A stretch of 64,000 nt of DNA from NCBI GenBank assembly GCA_011799875.1, contig JAAAXO010000119.1, forward strand, positions 244,380-308,379, in the 5' to 3' direction. The position numbers and the translations under genes are program-made. Numbering within the stretch: position 1 is the first letter of the stretch; each line of letters opens with the position of its first letter. The notes below the pieces were generated by a model, which had not been told where the DNA came from, ran no database searches, and saw only the letters and a list, made by a program, of their open reading frames with translations. This DNA comes from Thinopyrum elongatum (taxonomy: Eukaryota > Streptophyta > Magnoliopsida > Poales > Poaceae). This document shows positions 23,272 through 34,892 of the stretch, one piece after another.

Positions 23272-26200
23272 ATAACGAAGAAAGGAATGATAACATGCTC
23301 CGACTGGAGCGGTTAGGAACAGCTGGAAGGCTCTAGGGTAATAAAGATGGAATGATTTCTAATTTTTAGTCCGTATGATTTGAAATACGTCACCAAAAAA
23401 CCCCGAGAAAGCGTTCCTGGAAATCTCGGCACAAAAAGGAGTTTAGTAATTCTAAGGGACTACAGGATGAAAAACAAAAGTGTTGGCAGTTAAAGTTTGA
23501 GATTCGATGGTGCCGTAAATCCGTTTGGTCATCAGGTGTTACGAGCCACACCCATGGATAGCTAGAATAGTGTGCTAGGCTCAGACTAGAGAAGAAACAG
23601 GGAACAAACTGATGAAAGAATTGTCATACCGAGGGAATTCACTCAGAAAAACAAGAATGATAACGTGCTCCGACTGGAGCGGTTTAGGAACAGCTGGAAG
23701 GCTCTAGGGGAATAAAGATGGAATGACTTGTAATTTTTAGGTCCGTATGATTTGAAATACGTGCACACAAACCCCGAGAAAGCGTTCCTGGAAATCTCGG
23801 CCCAAAAAAGTATGTTTAGTAATTCTAAAAGGGACTACGGGATGAAAAACAATAGTTTTGGCAGTTAAAGTTTGAGATTCGATGGTGCCGTAGATCCATT
23901 TGGTCATCAGGTGTTATGAGCCACACTCATGGATAGCTCGAATAGTGTGCTAGGCTCAGACTAGAGAAGAAACAGGGAACATACTGATGAAAGAATGATC
24001 GTACCGAGGGAATTCACTCAGAACTAACAAGAATGATAACGTGCTCCGACTGGAGCGGTTTAGGAACAGCTGGAAGGTTCTAGGGGAATAAAGATGGAAT
24101 GACTTCTAATTTTTAGGTCCGTATGATTTGAAATACGTGCACACAAACCCCGAGAAAGCGTTTCTGGAAATCTCGGCACAAAAAAGGACGTTTAGTAATT
24201 GTAAAAGGGACTACAGAATGAAAAACAAAAGTTTTGGCAGTTAAAGTTTGAGATTCGATGGTGCCGTAGATCCGTTTGGTCATCAGGTGTTATGAGCCAC
24301 ACCCATGGATAGCTAGAATAGTGTGCTAGGCTCATACTAGAGAAGAAACAGGGAACAAACTGATGAAAGAATGATCATACCGAGGGAATTCACACAGAAC
24401 TAACAACAATGATAACGTGCTCCGACTGGAGCGGTTTAGGAACAGCTGGAAGGCTCTAAGATGGAATGATTTCTAATTTTTAGGTCCGTATGATTTGAAA
24501 TACGTGCACACAAACCCCGAGAAAGCGCTCCTGGAAATCTCGGCACAAAAAAGGACGTTCAGTAATTCTAAAAGGGACTACATGATGAAAAACAAAAGTG
24601 TTGGCAGTTAAAGTTTGAGATTCAATGGTGCCGTAAATCCGTTTGGTCATCAGGTGTTACGAGCCACACCCATGGATAGCTAGAATAGTGTGCTAGGCTC
24701 AGACAGGAGAAGAAACGGGGAACAAACTGATGAAAGAATTATCATACCGAGGGAATTCACTCGGAACTAACAAGAATGATAACGTGCTCTGACTGGAGCG
24801 GTTTAGGAACAGCTGGAAGGCTCTAGTGGAATAAAGATGGAATGATTTCTAATTTTTAGGTCCGTATGATTTGAAATACGTGCACACAAACCCCGAGAAA
24901 GCGTTCCTGGAAATCTCAGCACAAAAAAGGACGTTTAGTAATTCTAAAAGGGACTACAGAATGAAAAACAAAAGTTTTGGCAGTTAAAGTTTGAGATTCG
25001 ATGGTGCCGTAGATCCGTTTGGTCATCAGGTGTTACGAGCCACACCCATGGATAGCTAGAATAGTGTTCTAGGCTCATACTAGAGAAGAAACAGGGAACA
25101 AACTGATGAAAGAATGATCATACCGAGGGAATTCACTCAGAACTACCAAGAATGATAACGTGCTCCAACTAGAGCGGTTTAGGAACAGCTGGAAGGCTCT
25201 AGGGGAATAAAGATGGAATGATTTCTAATTTTTAGGTCTGTATGATTTGAAATACGTGCACACAAACCCCGAGAAAGCGTTCCTGGAAATCTCGGCACAA
25301 AAAAGGACGTTTAGTAATTCTAAAAGGGACTACATGATGAAAAACAAAAGTGTTGGCAGTTAAAGTTTGAGATTCGATGGTGCCGTAAATCCGTTTGGTC
25401 ATCAGGTGTTACGAGCCACACCCATGGATAGCTAGAATAGTGTGCTAGGCTCAGACTAGAGAAGAAACGGGGAACAAACTGATGAAAGAATTATCATACC
25501 GAGGGAATTCAGTCAGAACTAACAAGAATGATAACGTGCTCCGACTGGAGCGGTTTAGGAACAGCTGGAAGGCTATAGGGGAATAAAGATGGAATGATTT
25601 CTAATTTTTAGGTCCGTATGATTTGAAATACGTGCACACAAACCCCGAGAAAGCGTTCCTGGAAATCTCAGCACAAAAAAGGACGTTTAGCAATTCTAAA
25701 AGGGACTACATGATGAAAAACAAAAGTGTTGGCAATTAAAGTTTGAGATTCGATGGTGCCGTAAATGCGTTTGGTCATCAGGCGTTACGAGCCACACCCA
25801 TGGATAGCTAGAATAGTGTGCTAGGCTCAGACTAGAGAAGAAATTAGGAACAAACTGATGAAAGAACTATCATACCGAGGGAATTCACTAAGAACTAACA
25901 AGAATGATAACGTGCTCCGACTGGAGCGGTTTAGGAATTGCTGGAAGGCTCTCGGGGAATAAAGATGGAATGATTTCTAATTTTTATTTCCGTATGATTT
26001 GAAATACATGCACACAATCCCCGAGAAAGCGCTCCTGGAAATCTCGGCACAAAAAAGGACGTTTAGTAATTCTAAAAGGGACTACATGATGAAAAACAAA
26101 AGTGTTGGCAGTTAAAGTTTGAGATTCGATGGTGCCGTAAATCCGTTTGGTCATCAGGTGTTACGAGCCACACCCATGGATAGCTAGAATAGTGTGCTAG

Positions 26201-27022
26201 GCTCAGACTAGAGAAGAAACGGGGAACAAATTGATGAAAGAATTATCATACCGAGGGAATTCACTCAGAAATAACAAGAATGATAACGTGCTCCAACTGG
26301 AGCGGTTTAGGAACAGCTGGAAGGCTCTAGGGGAATAATGATGGAATGATTTCTAATTTTAAGGTCCGTATGATTTGTAATACATGCACACAAACCCCGA
26401 GAAAGCATTCGTGGAAATATTGGCACAAAAAAGGATGTTTAGAAATTCTAAAAGGGACTACATGATGAAAAACAAAAGTGTTGGCAGTTAAAGTTTGAGA
26501 TTCGAAGGTGCCATAAATCCGTTTGGTCATCAGGTGTTACGAGCCACACCCACGGATAGCTAGAATAGTGTGCTAGGCTCAGACTAGAGAAGAAACGGGG
26601 AACAAACTGATGAAAGAATTATCATAATGAGGGAATTCACTAAGAACTAACAAGAATGATAACGGGCTCCGACTGGAGCGGTTTAGGAACTGCTGGAATG
26701 CTCTAGGGGAATAAAGATGGAATGATTTCTAATTTTTCGGTCCGTATGGTTTGAATTTTGGCAGTTAAAGTTTGAGATTCGATGGTGCCGTAGATCTGTT
26801 TGGTCATTAGGTGTTAGGAGCCACACCCATGGATAGCTAGAATAGTGTGCTAGGCTCATACTAGAGAAGAAACAGGGAACAAACTGATGAAAGAATGATC
26901 ATACCGAAGGAATTCACTCAGAACTAACAAGAATGATAATGTGCTCCGACTGGAGTGGTTTAGGAACAGCTGGAAGGCTCTAGGGGAATAAAGATGGAAT
27001 GATTTCTAATTTTCAGGTTCGT
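23272..27022 (+). repeat. 376-bp satellite array, forward, clean
   Basis: About ten monomers follow block copy 1, mostly at exact 376-bp spacing and with few indels. Diagnostic variants include gtcaccaaaaaacccc (23389), cggcccaaaaaagtatg (about 23798), gatagctcgaatag (about 23932), the 9-bp deletion ggctctaagatgg (24451), tgctctgactgg (24786) and ggcaattaaag (about 25731). It ends with a short-class monomer at 26737-27013 and then joins block position 2501 with the short shared string ccgaaacc. It is the best-quality version of an array that also appears at 40866-44438 and, reversed, at 8568-12255. Confidence 0.95.
26737..27013 (+). repeat. short-class satellite monomer (277 bp)
   Basis: It begins tcggtccgtatggtttga and jumps straight to attttggcag, lacking about 99 bp of the long monomer. 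Private marks are gatctgtttgg, gttaggagcc, gaaggaattcac and actggagtggtt. These recur almost unchanged in the monomer at 53380-53656. Confidence 0.9.
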
Positions 27023-28332
27023 CCGAAACCTACTGAGGGGTGCCTACATCTCTTATTGACGCTTACGGGTCTATTGGACGGTTTATCCTCTGCTGGACAT
27101 ACTTAGACAGGGAGTCGGAGAGAAAATCACCGAAAAAGTTTCGTACACCGAAAAGTTTCGGACTCGTTGAAAAGTTCCGCATAGAGAGGTCACCGGATGA
27201 GTTCCGGTGAACTGAAAATTATTTGTTTCAGAGGATACCATAAAGTCAAATTAGTTTTAGCACATCCCGATAATTCTTCGAGGGTTGCCAAGAATCATTC
27301 TGAGAAACTTTTTGGGTATTTCTCGGACAAGAAAAAGCACTCGAAATGTTCCGGAGCTGGGCCGGAACCAACTTCAGATGCTTTTTCGCATATGAAAATC
27401 ATAATCTGAATTGTTCCATCCCACAGTTGGGGAAAATTATTTTATGGGTACTGGAAATGTTCTAAGCCCAATAAAATTTTCAGTTCGAATGGACACTGAA
27501 AAATGTCATCTGTGAATAGTGAAAGTGCTTTTTGGTTTACTTTTGGAAAGCCCTTGTTTGGGCCTTTATCCCAAAAGATAATCAGGGCTGACATGCGGAT
27601 TGGATGCTCTGGCCCCCCCAAGATGTTGGCCGGCACAACTTGGGGCTTCACCCATGTAGCGCCCTCTTGTTCCTTGGTTTCACCTTTATGCCCTTGGTGT
27701 AAGGAACTTCATTCATGTACTTTTTGTGTTTTATTGTAAAACACCCTATCCCCTTTGGGATTTCCTATAATAGAGGTGGAGGGCAGCCCTCCCACACTCC
27801 TGTCTCTCTCACATACACATGCCATGCAATGATCTGCCTTCTCTCTCCCTCCCCGCGAAATAGTTTCGTAGAGCCAAAGGCTGTCTGGGTTTCCGGGGGA
27901 ACTAGTTTTCTGGACTGCGAAGCCCCTGCCGGATAGAATTGACATCTATGGTGCAACTCGTAGAGAGGTCCATATTTTGGATCTAGTGCCCGAGGTTGCT
28001 TTCGAGAGTTCCTCCCGAGGGCTTCAAGTTACGGTCCGAGTTCTGTTAGTCATCCAAAGGGCTGTCCGCGACGACCGTCGGGGGACTGTCCACCCCTCCC
28101 GGAGGGCTGTCCGAGTGGCGGAATGAGGTATACATCCTCGCTTTTTTGAGGTTGTCAATCCTAGCTGGGGATATCACCGCCGATCATCATCGACTCTACT
28201 CTCCCTTCCGCTGCGCTATAGTCGGTAACGCGCAAATGATTACACCTTGTATGGCAGTCTCCATAGTGGTCCTAGGCTGGTGCGTGGTCGAATTTTTTTT
28301 TTTTTTGTTTTTCTAGACTGCGGTTACCTACA
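27023..28332 (+). mobile_element. truncated copia LTR in block copy 2
   Basis: The 3' 1.31 kb of the LTR described at 17299-19536, including the TATA-like box at about 27766 and the end ggttacctaca. The 5' end of the LTR and the polypurine tract are missing. Confidence 0.78.
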
Positions 28333-29923
28333 CACGTGTGACGGGAGCGTGCGAGTATCTGTGTGTTACTACTGATGGGTAGGTTAGATGGCGAATCCGC
28401 GGGCGCAGGCTCCCGGAAGGTCGAGACGCTTTTGAACCGCTCCTGTCCTGTGTTCGCTCCCACTGGTCCTATTAATTGCGCTTGCTATTATTTTTTTATT
28501 TCTTTTTCCCGATGTTTTAGGGGTTAGCTCTTTCTTTGCTTTGATTTTTTCTTGTGTTCTTATTTGTGTTTGGTCCATCCGACTGCCGCCTGCCATAATA
28601 GGCGGCCGCACCCCCGTTCCACAGTGGTCACCAATTGTCTGGACTCTGGAGTGTATGACGATGCCGCTGAGCGCACCATCGAAGGGAGTGGCTACGCCGT
28701 GGCCTGTTGAAGCACCCGCGGCAACGGTGAAGCTGGGCACAGAGGTTTCCGTCGCGGCCCTAGACGAGGTCTCGCACGGGCAGCAAGCACGACCTTGACT
28801 TTTGTCGGCGCCGTCGTGCCCCCCAGCCGGAGCCGGAGGTCAACAACAACTCCGGCAACGCTGCGACGCCGACGGAAAACCGGTTAGTCATCTTATCCCA
28901 TCTATATACCGCAATGTTATCCGTATAGAGTTAGTGATTATTTGTTTGTTTCTGTAAATATGATTTTTTGCTAATAATCCGACTAGGTTAGCTTGCGTGT
29001 AATAATTTCGTGGCCAGATCTTGAGAATTGATTTTGAATGGCCTCCATATATATGTTTGTGCCTTTTTTTTTTCCTTTTCTTCCTGATCTGAGAATTGTT
29101 TCGATGTCCTACATGTTTTAATGCCATTTTTTTCTTTCAGATTGGTATGTCACAGATGAGGGGCTCCCCGGCCAGCGGCCGCCGCCGATGTATACTCTTG
29201 GCCCGGCTGTGTCGGCCATAATCGCCGCCCCCTTGACCTGGGAACCAGTAGTGAATCTCCGGCGGACCGCATCATCTGATCTCCCGGACGGCATCCTTGG
29301 GGAATCATCTCCTTTCCCCACCAAGGATGGCTGCCACAACACACAAGTCCCCCGCATCTTCTCCCGGTGTCGCACTCTTGTGCGCCCGCGCCTCTTAATC
29401 TCCGACTGTCGTCACCTAGCTCTCCATAGAATTCTAACCTCCCTGGAGCCATCAATCTCCTCCCACCTTCTCCTCCCACCAGGGCTTCGTTCAACACATC
29501 TGCATCCCCGGCATGCTCCACCTTACTGGACATACCCTACTTGGGTGCCGCCTGGCTGACATCCTTCATTCGATAAACTCCAGCCAGCTTGAGTCTTCTA
29601 CCATGACTATGTATGTAACATACATGAACCGATGTTCATCTGTGCCCTCCCACCGATGTCCATCACTTGGTTTTCCTCCCTATCTCCCACCCGCCACCTT
29701 TGCCCAAGTGCCATCTAGCAGACAATCTGTACAAATGCTTTGACTCCCACTTCTAAAACTGCGCTTTATGGTGGTTGATCTCAGAGGCCGCACTGCACAG
29801 CCCCATCCACTCCAGCGCCCTGCCCTGGAGCGCTTGCTGCTTGTTTTTTTCAATGGAAATTCATCTCGCGTTTCTCAAATAAAGTCGCCCCCCTCCTTGT
29901 AAAAAGCTTGGAATTTTGTTTTT
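28333..29923 (+). pseudogene. gene-like fragment, block copy 2
   Basis: Identical to 19537-21127, with the putative intron at 28883-29140 and the AATAAA at 29878. No independent information is added, because no base change is seen that could reveal constraint. Confidence 0.3.
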
Positions 29924-30283
29924 ATGGACATGATTCTCATCTCGGAAGATGCCCCTTTCACTCAAAAAGGATTTTTTTGCTCCTTGTTCTGGTATAGTAA
30001 ACCTTCGCAAATACCTATAGGTCTCTCTTGGCTCCTAACTGGAGAACCTTGGGGTGTTCAATTCGGATCCTTTGATGGTTCAGATGGTGTTTGTCCCCAC
30101 ACCTATGTATGTACTGTATATAATATCACGTTAAACTTTTGTAATCTTCCCTTTTTTCATTTGGTCTCTAAGTTAAGTATCATCTTGGAGTACACTTTTG
30201 GTACTAATATTATGTTCTATGCTCATGAAAAGCTTGTCCATCCTATCCAGTGGTGGTGGATTGCTGTCAAGACCCCTTACTAA
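29924..30283 (+). CDS. orphan ORF of 119 codons, block copy 2
   Basis: The predicted protein is identical to that of 21128-21487. Its function is unknown and coding status is doubtful. Confidence 0.2.
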   Translation: MDMILISEDAPFTQKGFFCSLFWYSKPSQIPIGLSWLLTGEPWGVQFGSFDGSDGVCPHTYVCTVYNITLNFCNLPFFHLVSKLSIILEYTFGTNIMFYAHEKLVHPIQWWWIAVKTPY

Positions 30284-30781
30284 TCATATGTGGTGTTTGA
30301 TTCTGAACACGATTGTTGGCTTTCTGCAATGCTTTTCCATGTCTGGGAATTTGTATTCATGTTGATGATTTCACGCACATTGAACCCATCTTAGTACTAA
30401 ATTAATCGTTCGCTATCACTCTTCAACTAAATCTTTTTAGACATTAAAACTGTTTTCAAATCTTCATCTCTATTAGGCACAACCATGGAGAAAAAGGTAA
30501 TACACCATCGATTGTTCAAGAAGCACCGAGTTTCTCAGATCTCATGACATTCGTTTGAAGACATGAACACTGGAAGGGATAGGCATCCAACAATGTCAAA
30601 ACACGAGCTGGGGTCACATGCGGCAGGTGAATGCGAGGGCACTATTGTCCGTGAGATTAAGTTTTTGAAAGAAATTTCTTACGGCTGCAAGTGTTTGAAC
30701 AACTAAAAAGAAGTTTCAGGTGGACCTACGGGGCCTTCCTGATCGTGCTCGGATTCGGTAGTAAGGTTTTCGTTGCCTTTG

Positions 30782-32067
30782 TCAGACTGGGTATGATAGG
30801 GGGTGTCCGGATTTTGGGTGGGGAGGAGGATGGTGGTTTGGGAGTTCGAGTTCTTCCGTTTGTTTTTTAATGGGTTGGCTGAACGAGGTCGGGATGTTAA
30901 TGGGGAAAGAGGAGGGGGGTTGGATGGTGCGGAAGCCGAGCCTTTGGAGGAAGAAAGAACTAAGTGGCGGTCGGAAAAAGGAAAAGAGAGTGGTTTCGGG
31001 AGGAGGATGGTGGGTGGTAGGGTATAAGGGGGGAGGGTGACCGTGATCGGGGAGAAGAGAGGTAGAGTCAGATTTCGAGAGTGGTGAAAGGGAAGGGTGT
31101 GGGCAAAGGTGAGAGAGCGGGAGTGATGGGTTTTTATGTAGTATGGAAGTGTAATGGTGGAGTATGCGATGGTGTTGTGCGGGTTTAGTGGGAAGGTTCG
31201 TGGGGGTGGTAGTGGAGAAGGTGGTAGAAGGAGACATGTTTTGGTGGGATATTTAAGGTATTATATGCAGGCGGAATGGAGGGGAGAGGAGTAGGTAGGG
31301 AGGATATAGAGGAGTTGAGCGTGGGGAACAGTGGGGAACATATGAGGGTGGAATGGTGAAGTTAAAAGGAGGGGGGGGAGGTGGTAGCTGGGTTGGTGTC
31401 AGACGCGGGTGGGAGGTAGAAGAGGATGATGACGAGGGGTGTGAAGAAGTGTAGAGTTCGGGTGGGTAGAGGGGGGAAGTGAGGAGTCTGGGGTAGCGGT
31501 GGGAGGTGGGGTGAGTTAGAGGAGGGGGGGCGTGAGAGGGGGAGGGGGGTAAGAGGGAGTTTTATTGGAGGGCAGCATGAGGAAGTTGACGGGGAAGAGG
31601 GGACAGGGGGATGGATACTTGGGAAGGGAAGTGGTTCGGATGAGGGGGAGGTGTGGCGATAATGGGGGGTAGGTCTGGGAAACTCGGGGTTTGTCCTCTT
31701 GTTATGGACATTGAGGGAAAAACTGAGGGGACCCGTCATTGGGAGGGGATAGCGGGGTGCGTATGGGTTTAAGGTATGTGCTATGGCGAAGAATGGAGTT
31801 AAGCTGATGGGGAGCGGAGGGGGAGCGAGTGAGGCAGGGGAATGAGAATTTGCTGGGAGAGAAAGGGCGGTTAGTTAGTTAGGGGGCGGGTTGTGGTAGT
31901 TAGATGGCAGTTGTGCTTAGATTGGAGGATGGGTGTGCTGGTGAGGGAAGTGAGAGGTGTGGTGGTAGGTAGAGGAAAACGGGAGGAAGAGGCTAAGGTG
32001 GGGAGGAAGGGGGTTAGAGTTGAGGTCGGAAACTAAAGCGTAGGGGTAGGGGGAGGTGGAAAGATAT
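30782..32067 (+). repeat. G-rich, C-poor tract, block copy 2
   Basis: The same tract as 21986-23271. The exit into satellite differs slightly: gatatgaaaaaggaatgat here and in copy 3, gatatataacgaagaaagg in copy 1. Copies 2 and 3 therefore share a junction form that copy 1 lacks. Confidence 0.75.
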
Positions 32068-33320
32068 GAAAAAGGAATGATAAACATGCTCCGACTGGAG
32101 CGGTTAGGAACAAGCTGGAAGGCTCTAGGTAATAAAGATGGATGGATTTCTATTTTTATGTCCGATGATTTGAAATACGTTCACCAAGAAAACCCCGAGA
32201 AAGCGTTCCTAGGAATCTCGGCACAGAAAATGGATGTTTAGTAATTTAACGGGACCTACAGATGAAAACAAAGTGTTGGCAGTTAAAGTTGAGTTCGATG
32301 GTGCCGTAAATCCTTTTGGTTCATCAGGTGTTACAGCCACACCCATGGATAGCTAGAATAGTGTGCTAGGCTCGACTAGAGAAGAAACAGGGAACCAACG
32401 ATGAAGAATTGTCATAACCGAGGGATTCACCAGAAAAAAAGAATGAAACGTGCTCCGACGGAGCGGTTTAGGAACACGCTGGAAGGCTCTAGGGGAATAA
32501 AGATGGAATGACTTTGGAATTTTTTAGGTCCGTATGATTTGAATACGTGCACACAAACCCCGTGAAAGCAGTTCCTGGAACTCTCAGGCCCAAAAGTATG
32601 TTTTAGTATTCTAAAATGGACTATAAGCGGGATGAAAAACAATAGTTTTGGCAGTTAAAGTTGAGATTCGATGGTGCCGTAGATCCATTTGGTCATCAGG
32701 TGTTTTATGCCCACACTCATGGATAGCTCGAATAGTGTGCTATGGCCTCATACTAGAGAGCAGAAACAGGGAACATACTGATGAAGAATGATCGTACAGA
32801 GGAAATTCACCAGAACTACCAGAATGAAACGTGCTCCCGACTGGAGCGTTTTAGGAACAGCTGAGGTTTCTGGGGAATAAACGATGTAATGACTTCTAAT
32901 TTTAGGTCCGTGTTTGAAATACGTGCAACACAAACCCCGAGAAAGCTTTTCTGGAAATCTCCCTGCACAAAAAAGGAGACGTTTAGTAATTGTAAAAGGG
33001 ACTAATAAGAAAAACAAAGTTTTGGCAGTTAAAGTTTGAGATTCGATGGTGCCGAGATCCGTTTGTTCATCAGGTGTATGAGCACACCCATGGATACTAG
33101 AATAAGTGTGCATGCTCATACTAGAGAAAGAACAGGGAACAACTGTGATGAAAGCATGAATCATACCGAGGAATTCACACAGACTAACAACAATAGATAC
33201 GTGCTCCGACTGGAGCGGTTTAGGAACAGCTGGAAGGCTCTAAGATGGAATGATTTCCTAATTTTTGGTCCTTATGATTTTGAAATCGTGGCCCACAAAC
33301 CCCGAGAAAGCGCTCTGAAT
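32068..33320 (+). repeat. 1.25-kb satellite spacer between block copies 2 and 3, indel-rich
   Basis: Just over three monomers. They carry the private variants of 23272-24530 (cccaaaagtatg, gatagctcgaatag, gggaacatactg, ggctctaagatgg), so this is the same stretch, but with many one- and two-base insertions and deletions. Despite this the spans are close: 1248 bp here against 1259 bp in copy 1. It breaks off at gagaaagcgctctgaat, where block copy 3 begins. Confidence 0.9.
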
Positions 33321-34892
33321 TTGATGTGCCTGACGACCGTCATTCGCTATGCCAATACAATCTGAGATAGTTTTGTATAAGTGATTCAAGATTAAACCTA
33401 TACAACCTTTCGGAAGACTTATGAGTCTAACTAATATTATTTGAGCTTACAACCGAGGGGTTGACGGAAAAGAAGTTGGTTTTATCAAAGTCTCGACTTT
33501 TTGAAATAACAATTCAAGGAGTTGACACGATGAGGTTGTTTCATCGTAGTGGATGCTTAAATCAGTGTTGGGTTGAACTAGCATGAATACCTCTTTCATC
33601 ATGAAGATATCAAAGGGATGACAATAGGTTTTCCATCTGATGGAATGAAACCAGGACCTTGCTGTGTTACAAAGTCCAGGTATTTTGTCAATCCAGAGGA
33701 TGCTAGTAATGGGTTCAAACGGGCAGATTTTCTACGTGGACAGAATATATCAAAATGGTGGAATCTTCGTGTTTTGATGAAATGGTCCAAAGGGGTTTGA
33801 CATTCATCAATGGGTAACGAAGATCGTGTGATTCAAGAAAGTAATTGGGAGTGCGAATAATATTTCAAAACACCTTGTGTGCTTGACAGCATTGTTAATT
33901 GGAATAAATTTCTTGACACGAATTTAGGACTTCATTTGAAAAGGGTTTTTCGATGAAGTGCTTATGGCTAAATAGCCTCAATATTAGGCAGGATCTATGG
34001 ATATAGTAATATTTATCGCTAATTGGGGCTAAGAAATGAATACTATTGACAAGATGCTAAAACCTTTACCATTAAAACACCAAGGATTGAATTCTTGCCG
34101 AAGTCACACTGGAAATAGTTTTTTGCAAGACCGGTGTCCAAACCCTGATGAGCAAAAATACATTATTGAAATCCACACACCTCTTGTGTTTGGATTATTC
34201 TGTATTCCCATGGTAGGTAAACACCCAGATATGTCCAATACTCCAAAGTTTTTGTGAGTATAGATTGATCCAAATGAGCAAAGACTGAATCATGGGACAA
34301 CATGAAAAAAGGGTCATTTGAGTACTATAGTAGACTGATGACATGTTTTCCTCGCAAGCGGAGACATGAAGAGTTCATTGTAAAAGGGTTACAATCGATA
34401 CAGGCTTCATCCATGTGCTCCAAGCGGTTTCGATTTAAATTAGGGTTTTTTTGTGTACACACAATATTTGGCACGTAGTTGGAAATTGTTCCAAAACAAG
34501 TTCACTGTGGCGAATTCTATACAAGGCGAAAGGTATGTTGCCCCCGCTTTTAAAAGCGACAAGAAGATGTTGAGTATCATACTAGTTCATTCATGAACTT
34601 ATTATGGTTCCAGATGATTTTGTTAATGGGACACTACTGCATGTAGTTGCTCCATAACCATCTGAGAATCCAGGTTCGACCTGTGATTCCATACATACCA
34701 AGCCAAGTCCACACGAAAATATGTATTTTGGTGAAAGCGTGAAAACACGAAGGATATGCAGATACACAACGGAATGAAGTCGTCAGATTCCGTTGGACAT
34801 CAGGCTATACTACAAGCAAGCATAGTACACCGGTTTGCCACAGTGAAAGTGCATTAGCTTAACTAGATTATTACTCAGTGCAAGTGGGAGTC
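33321..34892 (+). mobile_element. degenerate copia 3' internal region, block copy 3
   Basis: The same as 15727-17298, with the polypurine tract at about 34878-34892. It has no intact frame or recognisable pol motif. Confidence 0.5.

Larger units (their letters stand above)
27023..32067 (+). mobile_element. composite block, copy 2 (5'-truncated)
   Basis: It matches block copy 1 from 18227 to 23271 at a constant offset of +8796, with no indel and identical open frames. The first 2500 bp, comprising the copia internal region and the first 0.9 kb of the LTR, are absent and satellite stands in their place. The junction at 27022/27023 (ggttcgtc|cgaaacctactg) has no terminal motif or target-site duplication. 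Confidence 0.85.
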
